From contig JBGASU010000001.1 of the NCBI GenBank assembly GCA_044229535.1, forward strand, positions 1,364,001 to 1,428,000: a stretch of DNA of 64,000 nt, written 5' to 3'. The notes beneath the pieces are model-generated. The model did not search any database, was not told the DNA's origin, and saw nothing but the letters and a program-made list of their open reading frames with translations. Below, piece after piece: positions 50,709 to 59,956 of the stretch. How positions within the stretch are numbered: position 1 is the first letter of the stretch; every line of letters starts with the position of its first letter. A program made the translations under genes and the position numbers. The DNA comes from CAZLFQ01 sp044229535. Lineage in GTDB: Bacteria > Pseudomonadota > Alphaproteobacteria > Rickettsiales > Midichloriaceae.

Positions 50709-53700
50709 ATGAACTTGCAGGAATTTAGAGCATTAGACGAATTTCAAAGATTTGATTTTTTAAAAGAACTGGCAGGCGATGAACTCAGAGCTTTTGCTAG
50801 GGAAGTGGGTGCTGAGCAAGGAGCATCTCCCATGTTAGCAAGGATTTCTGCTAGTCCAAATTCAAACGATGCAACTATAAAAAATCAATTAAAGATAGAA
50901 TTGAGAAAGCTAGGCCTTACTTTTCAAGAGAGGCAGGCTGATATGCAGTTTGATGTTGCTGAACAACCTCAAGAGCAATTTAGTTGGGAAAAAATTAAAA
51001 GAGCGCCGTTCATTGAGCGAAAGCCAACACCGATTGATGAAGCCACAAAAGATGCTTTCTTACAGCAATTTTATCAAGGTGAAGTGGTTGATGTTGATAC
51101 AATAAACCCACTAAGCAATATTCAGGCAGTAAGAGCGCAGGTCGAATTGGTTTGCCAAAAAATGGTTGGCTATGGCTTTAGAAATTTTAATGACTTGAAA
51201 GATAAGTTTGCGGATCTGGCATTTAATATTGAAAGTGCAGAACAGCGTCAAAGAGATTTTTCCAATGCCAAGCAGATTAAGCAAGTAATGGAGTCGATTT
51301 TATACTTTGTGGAAAATACTCCTGAAGTTTCAAGAAGAGAGCTTATTGCAAATTACAAAGATACTAGATTTATATGTGGTGATGGGACGCTGCAAAACCT
51401 AATTGATATTTTTAGCGAAATGCAATTAGGTAAAGCTGACATAGCTGCCTATGTAGCGTGGGCGAAGAGGAAAGTAGTTATTGATACGTTCTTGCCAATG
51501 TATGAACAAAATTTCTTTCACGAAGCTGGTTTAATTTACCGTATAGGAAATGAAAGGCATTATGTTGATTCATTAATTAACGCAGTTGCTGATGAATTTG
51601 GTCTGGTAGTTCGAACACAAGATGAGGACAGGTTTATTAAAGACGCATCTAGGTATAGGGAGTTTCTGCTGGGTGAATTGAACCGAGTTTTTGCACAGCC
51701 TGAAGTGCTTAAAAACATTTTTGGCTTGGTAGTCGCTAAAATTTCTTCAAACCTTGAAAATGGCATAGATAAGATACTGCCTGTCCAAAACCAAGTGCAA
51801 GATTTTTTAGGTAAGCTGGGAGTAGGTGATAAGTATAATTATTTCCATTTGGTGAATTGTAAAGAGAATGGACTTAAGGATGACTTCAAAAGGGTTGTAG
51901 AGTCAATAGTTGCAAATTACATGCATGAGCAGCGTGTTATCAAGGTATCTAACATAAAACATATTTGCCAATTATTGAAAATTGCTGGCTCTTATAATTC
52001 GCAGTATAGGCAAGTTATTACCAGAGAAAATTTCCCAGAAGACGCGGATAATAACAAGGGATTTGTTAACTTTATTTTAATTCAAAATATAGAATTAGAT
52101 GAAGCTCAATTTGGAACTAAAAGCCCAATATTATATTTTGCGAGAAAAAATAGGAATATTTTTGCAGATTTTAATCTTCCCTTTGTATTCATGCAAAGGC
52201 TACTGCAAGAAGCATCTGCTGAAGAGTTAAAAGACATTAATATTCCAGCTGACATTTTAAGATCTTCTCTCTTCTATGTAAAAACTCCAGAGCAAATTGA
52301 TGTCTTAATTGCTAAGGGTGCTAATATTCAAGAAATTTCTCTTAATGGCGGCAATGCTACACGGGATGCAGCATTAAGAGGAGAAAGAGCGATAGTAGAT
52401 AAATTTGCTGAACAGGGAATAGCCCCAATGAATGTTTTTGAAGGCCATGAAGATGGCGTTGACCAAAGACGGGAAGAGGCCTTAATAAATGGCATTGTTG
52501 CAAATCAAGAAATTCTGCGACACATCGAAGATGGTGTTCCTAATATTTGTAGAATTGTTAAGTGTGGCATGGTAAATGCGCTGCGAAAAGCTTTGGAGTT
52601 CCCAGAAGGTAGAGACGCATTAAAACTGAAAGATAAAGATGATAACGTAGCATTGCACTATGCAGCGCGCCACACAAACCCAGAATTGTTTTTGGAGATA
52701 GTAAAAACTACTGAAGGGAGAAGAGCAATAGGAGCTTATAATAAAGATAATTTCACTCCTGTTGAAGAATTAATAATTCAGGATAGAGTTGATTTAATTA
52801 ATGAGGTTCTCAAAACGCCCGAAGGTACGTTGCTTATAAATGGTGGTAACGGTAATAAATCTTTTGTTGAGCTATCATATGAACATAAGAAATATAGTTA
52901 TCTTAAAACTTTATTGAAATGCAATATCTCTTTAGATCCAATCCTGAAATACAAAAACAAAGGTATGGTTCAGGATGCTGTGGATCATGAGGATTTTGAA
53001 GTATTTGGAATGCTTATGGAGCGTGCAGAGCTGAGAAACAGGTTGTTTCAATTAGAGCAGGATTCTATACATAAGCTGGATCAGCAAGGTTTACTAAAGC
53101 CAATATTAGAAAAATATTGGTTAGAAATTTTGGAAGGTATAGATCCTGAAGATATGGCTTTTTTTGCAGAATTCGTTTTAAAGTTTGGTTTATTAAATCA
53201 AGACATAGATGAGAAACATTCTCATGTGCTCTCAAGATTTTTACTATCGTTACAGAATTTTTATTTTCCAATGACAGATGATCTTGATAAAGTTATTAGC
53301 TTGATTATGTCTAACAAAGAGGTGCAAAAATTAGTTGTTACGGTCGACCCTCTCAGACCTCATGAGAATGTTTTTAAACGTTTAGTAGCAGCAGGCGCCA
53401 CTCAAGCTGTAGAGGCAATTCTAAATGATGATTTTCTAAGAAGGAGTCTCTATTTAACAGATGCTCAGTGCAATACTTTCCTTCATAATGTAGAGTGTAG
53501 TGAGGGCGATCCAAGTGCTTTCAATGATTATTATTTAGAAAGTTCAGAACAACAAGACAGTTTTTTTGATTGTTTACGAAGCATAGCAGATAACCCGCAT
53601 TTAAAAGCAGCTTTGCCAAGTCTTCTTTCAACCAGAAATGGTATTGGGTTTACGCCTTTACAATCGGCTTTAGAAGACATGCAAGAGTTGTTTCTAATCT

Positions 53701-54257
53701 TATTAGATTGGAGTGTGAGGCATGAGAACGTTCATTCGTTGCATATTCCAGACAATAAAGGCTGTACACCTTTTTATAACGCCTTATTAAAATTGTACGA
53801 GATGCATATAATATCTCAGTTTGTTGACGCAGATGCAAGTTTGGTTGATTCGATTTTTGATCATGTAGACAACGAAAGGGTGAATGTTATTTCAAGGATA
53901 CTTGATCAAGCAGGCAACGAAGTCGCCTTTGGTAATGTTTTTGAATTGGTGAAAGACAATCCAATACTAATGAGAAAATTTATTGACTCTGTTGGATATG
54001 AATCAGGGTGTTCTTCGCTTGAATATGCAAGGAGGTATGACATGCCAACAATTGTAGATGCGATATTAACTTTTGCTCAAGGTACAAGTCTTGGTTTCTC
54101 ATTGCCTCCAGCTTCAGTAGAAGCGCAGGCCAGCGCATCTACTGCTTGGATTCCTGATGTTGATGCTGAAGCAGATGTTGAAATTGCTGACCCAGTATTG
54201 AATGAGATGAACAGTGATGAGTTGGAAAAAGCTCGTAGCAAACGTTCTAGGCATTGA
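50709..54257 (+). CDS. Large ankyrin-like repeat protein, 1182 aa
   Basis: A large soluble protein without signal peptide. Degenerate ankyrin repeats are visible, for example DDNVALHYAARHTNPELFLE near residue 640 and GFTPLQSALEDMQELFL and GCTPFYNALLKL later. The N-terminal 450 residues are helical and unrelated to any family I recognise. The C-terminus ends in a Lys/Arg/Ser-rich ARSKRSRH, a feature often seen in type IV effector tails. Ankyrin proteins of intracellular bacteria often act in the host cell. It is bracketed by tRNA-Asn and its decayed copy, consistent with insertion. Confidence 0.75.
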   Translation: MNLQEFRALDEFQRFDFLKELAGDELRAFAREVGAEQGASPMLARISASPNSNDATIKNQLKIELRKLGLTFQERQADMQFDVAEQPQEQFSWEKIKRAPFIERKPTPIDEATKDAFLQQFYQGEVVDVDTINPLSNIQAVRAQVELVCQKMVGYGFRNFNDLKDKFADLAFNIESAEQRQRDFSNAKQIKQVMESILYFVENTPEVSRRELIANYKDTRFICGDGTLQNLIDIFSEMQLGKADIAAYVAWAKRKVVIDTFLPMYEQNFFHEAGLIYRIGNERHYVDSLINAVADEFGLVVRTQDEDRFIKDASRYREFLLGELNRVFAQPEVLKNIFGLVVAKISSNLENGIDKILPVQNQVQDFLGKLGVGDKYNYFHLVNCKENGLKDDFKRVVESIVANYMHEQRVIKVSNIKHICQLLKIAGSYNSQYRQVITRENFPEDADNNKGFVNFILIQNIELDEAQFGTKSPILYFARKNRNIFADFNLPFVFMQRLLQEASAEELKDINIPADILRSSLFYVKTPEQIDVLIAKGANIQEISLNGGNATRDAALRGERAIVDKFAEQGIAPMNVFEGHEDGVDQRREEALINGIVANQEILRHIEDGVPNICRIVKCGMVNALRKALEFPEGRDALKLKDKDDNVALHYAARHTNPELFLEIVKTTEGRRAIGAYNKDNFTPVEELIIQDRVDLINEVLKTPEGTLLINGGNGNKSFVELSYEHKKYSYLKTLLKCNISLDPILKYKNKGMVQDAVDHEDFEVFGMLMERAELRNRLFQLEQDSIHKLDQQGLLKPILEKYWLEILEGIDPEDMAFFAEFVLKFGLLNQDIDEKHSHVLSRFLLSLQNFYFPMTDDLDKVISLIMSNKEVQKLVVTVDPLRPHENVFKRLVAAGATQAVEAILNDDFLRRSLYLTDAQCNTFLHNVECSEGDPSAFNDYYLESSEQQDSFFDCLRSIADNPHLKAALPSLLSTRNGIGFTPLQSALEDMQELFLILLDWSVRHENVHSLHIPDNKGCTPFYNALLKLYEMHIISQFVDADASLVDSIFDHVDNERVNVISRILDQAGNEVAFGNVFELVKDNPILMRKFIDSVGYESGCSSLEYARRYDMPTIVDAILTFAQGTSLGFSLPPASVEAQASASTAWIPDVDAEADVEIADPVLNEMNSDELEKARSKRSRH

Positions 54258-54293
54258 GAAAATGAATGAATTCTCGATCTATACTTGATATAC

Positions 54294-54410
54294 TATAAGT
54301 CTTTAGCATTCCTAGGCGGCTCAGTGGTAGAGTAAGCGGCTGTTAACTGCTCGGTCGCTGGTTCGAGTTTTTAGTCCGAGGAGCCATTTTCCCCCATTTC
54401 ATATCTTTAT
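54294..54410 (+). repeat. Right copy of the tRNA-Asn direct repeat
   Basis: Matches 50445-50565: TATAAGTCTTTA, the tRNA copy and a trailing CCCCC-ATTTCAT block. Together with the left copy it bounds about 3.8 kb containing one gene. Confidence 0.6.
54310..54386 (+). pseudogene. Decayed tRNA-Asn copy
   Basis: Nearly the whole tRNA-Asn is recognisable: 5' TCCTAGG (mismatched position 5), CG instead of TA at positions 8-9, D arm with a G-T pair, intact anticodon loop CTGTTAA and an altered anticodon stem. The T arm has an enlarged loop through two inserted bases, and the 3' end is CCGAGGAGCCA. The loss of U8 and the damaged T arm make function unlikely. It lies 53 bases after the ankyrin gene, with a TATAAG element upstream. 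Confidence 0.85.
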
Positions 54411-54441
54411 CTAAAAAAGTCTTTTGTAAAATTACCTCTGC

Positions 54442-54469
54442 TTGCTTTTTCTGGCGTATGGGGTAGAAT
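54442..54469 (+). promoter_or_regulatory. Promoter of gyrA
   Basis: TTGCTT (54442-54447), a 16-base spacer and TAGAAT (54464-54469) lie about 20 bases before the gyrA ATG at 54490. No ribosome site is seen in the short leader. Confidence 0.5.
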
Positions 54470-54489
54470 CTTCTCACTACTAACTAATC

Positions 54490-57249
54490 ATGGTTAAGCC
54501 CTTGTCAGCGAATACAAACATCAACCTATCGTCGATGCAGCCTATCTCAATTGAAAACGAGATGAGAAAGTCTTATTTAGACTACGCAATGAGCGTTATC
54601 GTATCACGTGCACTACCAGATTGTAGGGATGGTTTAAAGCCTGTTCATAGGCGTATTCTTTTCGCTATGCACGAGGCTAATAACTACCACGATAAGCCTC
54701 ACAAAAAATCAGCCAGAATCGTCGGTGACGTAATGGGTAAATATCACCCTCATGGTGATAGCGCCATTTACATGGCATTAGTTCGTATGGCTCAAGATTT
54801 CTCTCAGAGAGTAGCTCTTATCGATGGGCAAGGTAACTTTGGTTCAATGGATGGCGATGCTCCTGCGGCAATGCGTTATACAGAGTCACGTTTAGCAAAA
54901 ATTTCATCATCCATGTTGGTTGATCTTGATTATCAAACCGTAGATTTCCAACCTAACTATGACGGTTCTGAAAAAGAGCCAAGAGTGCTGCCAGCACAAT
55001 TTCCAAATTTATTAGTGAACGGAACAAGTGGTATTGCCGTTGGTATGGCAACTAACATTCCTACCCATAACTTGGGCGAAGTTATCGATGCTTGTATCGC
55101 TTATATTAAAAATCGTGAAATTACATTAGAAGAAGTATTAGAATTAGTCCCAGCACCAGATTTTCCTACAGGCGGTGTTATTATGGGGCATGCTAGAGCA
55201 AGAACGGCACTTGCAACTGGTAGAGGATCTATTGTCGTGCGTGGTAAAATTGATTTTGAAGAAATAGGTGGGCGTAATGCTATTGTTGTTCATGAGTTGC
55301 CATATCAGGTTAATAAATCTGAATTATTAAAACATGTTGAGCAATTATCGCGCGATAAAGTGATTGAAGGCATTTATGAAATGCGTGATGAGTCAAATAA
55401 GCTTGGCGTTCGCATGGTGTTTGAACTTAAAAAAGACGTAGTTCCAGATGTCGTATTAAGTCAGCTTTATAAATTCACAGCCTTACAGACTAGCTTTGGC
55501 GTAAATATGTTAGCCTTGCATCAAGGCAGACCAATGACCATGAATGTGTTGGATATTGTTAAAGCATTCGTAGAATTTAGAGAAGAAGTTGTAACACGCA
55601 GAATTTCATTCCTACTAAATAAAGCGCGTACTAGAGCCCATGTTTTAATTGGCTTATCATTAGCAGTTGCTAATATTGATGAAGTGATCGCTCTTATTAA
55701 ATCTTCGCAAGATCCAGTTGTTGCTAAGAAAAAATTAATGGATAAATTCTGGGATGCAGAAACAGTAATTCCATTATTAAAACTTGTAGATGACTATAGA
55801 AACGAATTGAAAAACAATCAGTGTAAATTTACTGATGAGCAAGCAACTGCAATTTTAGAAATGAGATTGCAAAGACTTACTGGCCTTGAGAAAGACAAAA
55901 TTGAAAAAGAATTAGGAGAGCTTGCGACTGAAATTAAAGACTATCTTGAAACTTTAGGATCTAAAGAAAAATTGATGGGTATAATTACCACAGAGTTACT
56001 AGATATTAGAGAAAGATTTGCGACACCTCGTAAAACAGAAATTCAAATTAATGACGATGATGTTGATATTGAAGATTTAATTCAACGTGAAGACATGGTT
56101 GTAACAACGACATTAGGTGGCTATATCAAACGCGTACCACTCGCAACATACCGCGCGCAAAAACGTGGTGGTAAAGGTCGTTCGGCGGTTACCATGAATG
56201 ATGATGATATGACAACCGATATCATTGTATCAAATACACATACTCCACTCCTATTCTTCTCAGATGCTGGAAAAGTATATCGTTTGAAAGTTTACAAACT
56301 TCCTTTAGGAAACCCACAAGCAAAAGGCAGGGCATTAGTAAACTTGTTGCCTTTAGCGCAAGATGAGAAAATTACCAATATTACCCCGATGCCGGAAGAT
56401 CCGGCGACATGGGAACATTTCGCAATTATGTTTGCAACTGCGCAAGGCAACATTAGAAGAAATGATCTTGCTGCGTTCTCAAACATCAATGCCAATGGTA
56501 AAATTGCAATTCGTCTTGATGAAGGGGATAAATTGATTGGCGTTAATATCTGTAATGAAACCGATCACGTTATGCTTTCAACTAAGAAAGGCAAATCACT
56601 ACGATTCCCTGCAAATGCTATTCGTGTGTTCAAGAGTAGAACATCAGACGGCGTGCGTGGTATTAAATTAGCACAAAAAGGTGATGCCGTAGTCTCAATG
56701 GCAATATTGAAAGACTCGACTATCTCTATTGAGAAGCGTGAAGAGTTCTTAAAAATTCCAGTTGAATCAAGAAAAGAATTCGTCACCAATAAAGATCAAG
56801 CAGCATTTGAAGCAAAAATTGCGGAAAGAGCAATTGAGAACAGAACTATAACCACAGATGAAGCTTGTCAGCTTGCAATTGGTGAAGAATTTATTCTTTC
56901 AATGACTGAAAAAGGCTACGGTAAACGCTCTTCGGCTTATGAATATCGTGTAGCAGGCCGTGGTGGACAGGGCGTGTTTAATATAGACACCTCAGACCGT
57001 AATGGCGATGTAATTGCCAGCTTCCCAGTGGATGAGGGTGACCAAATTATTCTTATCACTAATGCTGGTACGCTAATTAGAACAAACGTTAAGGACATTC
57101 GTATCACTGGCAGGAATGCAATGGGTGTTCGTCTACTTAACACCAAGGAAAACGAAAAAGTAATTTCAGCAACACGCGTTCTTGGTTCTGAAGAAGCTGA
57201 AAATGAGTTGAACGAAGCTTTGGAGGCTGCAGCAGATGCCAATAGTTGA
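54490..57249 (+). CDS. gyrA: DNA gyrase subunit A
   Basis: GyrA cuts and rejoins DNA in the gyrase complex. The N-terminal domain has SYLDYAMSVIVSRALPD and DGLKPVHRRIL; the catalytic tyrosine is in APAAMRYTESRLAK. The quinolone-determining region reads HPHGDSAIYMALVRMAQ, with Met (residue 95 here, 87 in E. coli numbering) where Asp is usual. A GQGNFGS segment and the C-terminal DNA-wrapping propeller (GGKGRSAV and GRGGQGVF GyrA-box-like) follow. Length, 919 aa, is typical for alphaproteobacteria. Arginine is often CGT here, unlike many neighbours. Confidence 0.97.
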   Translation: MVKPLSANTNINLSSMQPISIENEMRKSYLDYAMSVIVSRALPDCRDGLKPVHRRILFAMHEANNYHDKPHKKSARIVGDVMGKYHPHGDSAIYMALVRMAQDFSQRVALIDGQGNFGSMDGDAPAAMRYTESRLAKISSSMLVDLDYQTVDFQPNYDGSEKEPRVLPAQFPNLLVNGTSGIAVGMATNIPTHNLGEVIDACIAYIKNREITLEEVLELVPAPDFPTGGVIMGHARARTALATGRGSIVVRGKIDFEEIGGRNAIVVHELPYQVNKSELLKHVEQLSRDKVIEGIYEMRDESNKLGVRMVFELKKDVVPDVVLSQLYKFTALQTSFGVNMLALHQGRPMTMNVLDIVKAFVEFREEVVTRRISFLLNKARTRAHVLIGLSLAVANIDEVIALIKSSQDPVVAKKKLMDKFWDAETVIPLLKLVDDYRNELKNNQCKFTDEQATAILEMRLQRLTGLEKDKIEKELGELATEIKDYLETLGSKEKLMGIITTELLDIRERFATPRKTEIQINDDDVDIEDLIQREDMVVTTTLGGYIKRVPLATYRAQKRGGKGRSAVTMNDDDMTTDIIVSNTHTPLLFFSDAGKVYRLKVYKLPLGNPQAKGRALVNLLPLAQDEKITNITPMPEDPATWEHFAIMFATAQGNIRRNDLAAFSNINANGKIAIRLDEGDKLIGVNICNETDHVMLSTKKGKSLRFPANAIRVFKSRTSDGVRGIKLAQKGDAVVSMAILKDSTISIEKREEFLKIPVESRKEFVTNKDQAAFEAKIAERAIENRTITTDEACQLAIGEEFILSMTEKGYGKRSSAYEYRVAGRGGQGVFNIDTSDRNGDVIASFPVDEGDQIILITNAGTLIRTNVKDIRITGRNAMGVRLLNTKENEKVISATRVLGSEEAENELNEALEAAADANS

Positions 57250-57424
57250 AGTAAAGATGCTTGAAGGTCGTACTGACGACCAAAAGCGTAAATTAGTAAA
57301 AGAGATTACAGAAGTCATCTGTCGCACTATAGACTCAACACCTGAAAAAGTACGAGTATTCATCAACGAAATGCCTAAGAAACACTATGCTATTGGCGGA
57401 GTTCTGGAGAGTGATAAGAGCTAA
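57236..57424 (+). CDS. 4-oxalocrotonate tautomerase-like protein, 62 aa
   Basis: Small tautomerase-superfamily protein with the N-terminal catalytic proline after Met (MPIVEVKMLEGRTDDQKRKL) and the typical helix and strand order ending VRVFINEMPKKHYAIGG. These form hexamers and act in isomerisation or dehalogenation; the local substrate is unknown. It overlaps the gyrA end by 14 bases and is translated from the same message. Confidence 0.85.
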   Translation: MPIVEVKMLEGRTDDQKRKLVKEITEVICRTIDSTPEKVRVFINEMPKKHYAIGGVLESDKS

Positions 57425-57608
57425 GTACTAAATATTCATTCAGGTAACTTTCCGTTTAAGGGACCTGTATTGTTTAGTACCGTTATTAGACTAGCAATAG
57501 TCTGTATACAATCGTCTTCCCGAATTCGAAGAATTCGTTGGATGTGCTAATTTTTGCTTAAAGCCCGCATTCGCGGTGCAAAAATCCCCCCCCCAAGAGC
57601 ACATCCAA
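57425..57608. ncRNA. Cluster of four consecutive hairpins (candidate structured RNA)
   Basis: Four inverted repeats lie side by side: GTACTAAA / TTTAGTAC (57425-57480) with nested CAGGT / ACCTG; AGACTA-GCAA-TAGTCT (57488-57503); CGAATTC-GAA-GAATTCG (57521-57537); and TTGGATGTGCT / AGCACATCCAA (57538-57608) enclosing TTTTTGC / GCAAAAA and CCGC-ATTC-GCGG. This density exceeds chance. Strand, transcription and function are unknown. No known RNA family is recognised. Confidence 0.45.
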
Positions 57609-57648
57609 ACATCTTCTTCTCATTACTTGTTTTTCTAACACCCCCCCC
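57586..57648 (+). repeat. Two poly-C tracts upstream of the 714-aa gene
   Basis: Nine C at 57586-57594 and eight C at 57641-57648 stand out in an AT-rich genome. Such tracts are prone to slippage and can vary expression of a downstream gene. The remaining bases to 57796 show no other signal except an AT-rich -10-like TATAAG near 57766. Confidence 0.5.
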
Positions 57649-57796
57649 TATTTTACAACCTATAGGTTATCAGATAAAAAACCAGCCAGCCCAAATTACT
57701 TAGCTAAGTTTTTAATATTTTTAGCTCAAATTAACCATTTCTTAACTAAATGTTGCTAAAATAATTATAAGTTTTAAAACGACAAATGGTGTTTGT

Positions 57797-59941
57797 ATGT
57801 CCCAGTTCCAACGCTTCATTTCACAAGATTTTTATTTGAGTCGGGATTTTCCAAGCGATGGAAGTGCTGGCCCATTTACAGGATATGGCGCACAAGAGGA
57901 GCAGTTATACAACGCTTATATGGCTGCAAGGAGAGTAGATAATTTTGATGCTGATAAATATCGTAAGGCTGGAGAGGCATATTTTAAGTTTCAACAAGAC
58001 TACCGTACTGATCCTAACTCTTCTATTCCACTTGTTTTATCTCAGGAACAGCAGATATTTGAATCTTGGAAACAAGCTAATCCACAATCCCTAAATCCAG
58101 AACCTCTTACTGAGACAACCCGTGCACACTCTGTTATTTATGATCAACTCCCTCCTACATCGATGAATAGATTTGAATTCCAAAAAATAATAACGGGTTT
58201 ACAGGGGGTGGGTGACACCAAATCAGGGGAGGTAAATAATGCTGCTCAGAGGTTTGAAAATGCAAATAAAAAAGGTAATGAAAAATATGCAGATCTAGGG
58301 GCTATTCCTTTGAGAGGAGTTGCAGATTTTGCTAAAGAGTACCAAAAGCAAAATATTGATAAAGATAAGAAACAACAAGACTTCCCACTTAATATAATTA
58401 CGGACAGAAAGAATGCGCCAATGCTGAAGCTTGCATCAGAAGATCCTAAACTTGCTGCTGCAGCTATTGAAGCATTTAAAGAGCGCGGAGGAGAGAAGGG
58501 GCTGAATGCTTATAAAGCTGCAGATATTGGTAAAGGTATAGAATTAGCAATGACTGCTGCAAATAATGTTGTTGGTGAAGATTCAAAAAAACAGGCAATT
58601 AAAAATGTAAGGAATTTACTAATCGACAACAAATTTGATCAGAAAAAAGTTAAAGCAATTGAAGATGGGGTAAAAGGAACGATTCCTCAGAAAACACAAT
58701 TTGCCGAAAAAATGCGTCAGAATCTAGGGTTGTTTGGAAAAGCTGGGGATGATTATGCAATTAATCTTCACCCCATAGATAGCTGGAAGAATACAAAAGA
58801 AACTGCCAAAAAAATTAAAACAAATAATCCATTTAAATCATTATACAATATAGTAAAATTGGTAGCTTATGAAATCCCTAAGTTAGCTGTCTCTTTGGTT
58901 GTTGCCACACCTATTGCTGCAATAAGAGCTGGGGTTCAAACTGTAAAAGAGAATAAAAATCAAAGATTAGCTAAGGCTGCTGAAAATTGTTCGAAATATC
59001 CAAAAGTAGCTGCTGCAGTTCGCAATGCTCTTGGAGCTGGTGGTAAGAAAAAAGTTACGAATAAGGAATTAAATAAAGTAATGGCTGCTTTAGGTAAGAA
59101 AGCCCAAGTTTTAGAAAATTCAACTCTATCAAAAGAAACTATAACTAATGCGTTAAATTCAAAAGCTTCAGCAACACATCATCTATCTAATGATACCAAG
59201 AAGGATTATGTAGTTAAACAAGAAAAAGAAAAGCAAATACGTAAGCTCGTTGATGATGCTCCTGAGCTTAAAAAATTGGATAAAAATGCTAAAGCGGAGA
59301 TTGTAGCAAAGCTAATGGATCTTCATAAACCAGATAATTCGCCTGATCCTAAGAAAAACCAAGCGGCACATCACTCTCTCAATTTCGCTTTAAAAAATGA
59401 GACATTAGTATCAAGACTAGTTAATGAATCGGTGAAAGTTCATAGTGCTGTAACCCGCGACCAAAATCTCAATAAAAAAGTTGAGCAGCAATTCAAAGAT
59501 ACATCGAAATTAACCAATTTAGAGCAAGTAGCTCAAGGTAAGAGCTCTGTAGTTCTAGATGATCTATACAAATTAGCAGATAGAAGTAAAAAACCTGAAG
59601 TCTCTCAAGAAGTGGATTCGCAATTAAGGCAAAGTTTTAAAAGCGAGCAAACAAAACTAGAAGAAAAAAGGCAAGCTTGGGAGAAGGCATATAGTAAAGG
59701 TGAAGATACTATAAATTACGAGAAAGACTATATAAAGCAACAACAGGTTTTAGATAAGGCAGGTAAAGAATATTTTAAAGAAAAAATCAAAACTGCAGTG
59801 CCAGAAGAAGCAGAAAAAATGGCGAACAACATTGCGGGCTATAAACAGGCCATAGCCAATGCCGACAAGAGGATAGGTGAGCTGAGCCCAGATCAAGTGC
59901 CAAAAACAGGTCAAACAACAACTCGAGCACGTGGGGTGTAA
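57797..59941 (+). CDS. Large lysine-rich hypothetical protein, 714 aa
   Basis: No family is recognised. The protein is hydrophilic, rich in Lys, Ala, Asn and Gln, and mostly helical. One hydrophobic stretch (about residues 358-382, KLAVSLVVATPIAAIRAGV) divides it in two. There is no signal peptide. The C-terminus is short and basic (TTTRARGV). Such features are common in type IV or other secreted effectors, but this is inference. The upstream region has four hairpins and two poly-C tracts. Confidence 0.6.
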   Translation: MSQFQRFISQDFYLSRDFPSDGSAGPFTGYGAQEEQLYNAYMAARRVDNFDADKYRKAGEAYFKFQQDYRTDPNSSIPLVLSQEQQIFESWKQANPQSLNPEPLTETTRAHSVIYDQLPPTSMNRFEFQKIITGLQGVGDTKSGEVNNAAQRFENANKKGNEKYADLGAIPLRGVADFAKEYQKQNIDKDKKQQDFPLNIITDRKNAPMLKLASEDPKLAAAAIEAFKERGGEKGLNAYKAADIGKGIELAMTAANNVVGEDSKKQAIKNVRNLLIDNKFDQKKVKAIEDGVKGTIPQKTQFAEKMRQNLGLFGKAGDDYAINLHPIDSWKNTKETAKKIKTNNPFKSLYNIVKLVAYEIPKLAVSLVVATPIAAIRAGVQTVKENKNQRLAKAAENCSKYPKVAAAVRNALGAGGKKKVTNKELNKVMAALGKKAQVLENSTLSKETITNALNSKASATHHLSNDTKKDYVVKQEKEKQIRKLVDDAPELKKLDKNAKAEIVAKLMDLHKPDNSPDPKKNQAAHHSLNFALKNETLVSRLVNESVKVHSAVTRDQNLNKKVEQQFKDTSKLTNLEQVAQGKSSVVLDDLYKLADRSKKPEVSQEVDSQLRQSFKSEQTKLEEKRQAWEKAYSKGEDTINYEKDYIKQQQVLDKAGKEYFKEKIKTAVPEEAEKMANNIAGYKQAIANADKRIGELSPDQVPKTGQTTTRARGV

Positions 59942-59956
59942 TACTCTTTGATAAGC

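Noticed and set aside
54310..54386. Second functional tRNA-Asn
   Set aside because: Positions 8-9 are CG instead of TA, the acceptor has a mismatch and the T arm has two extra bases.
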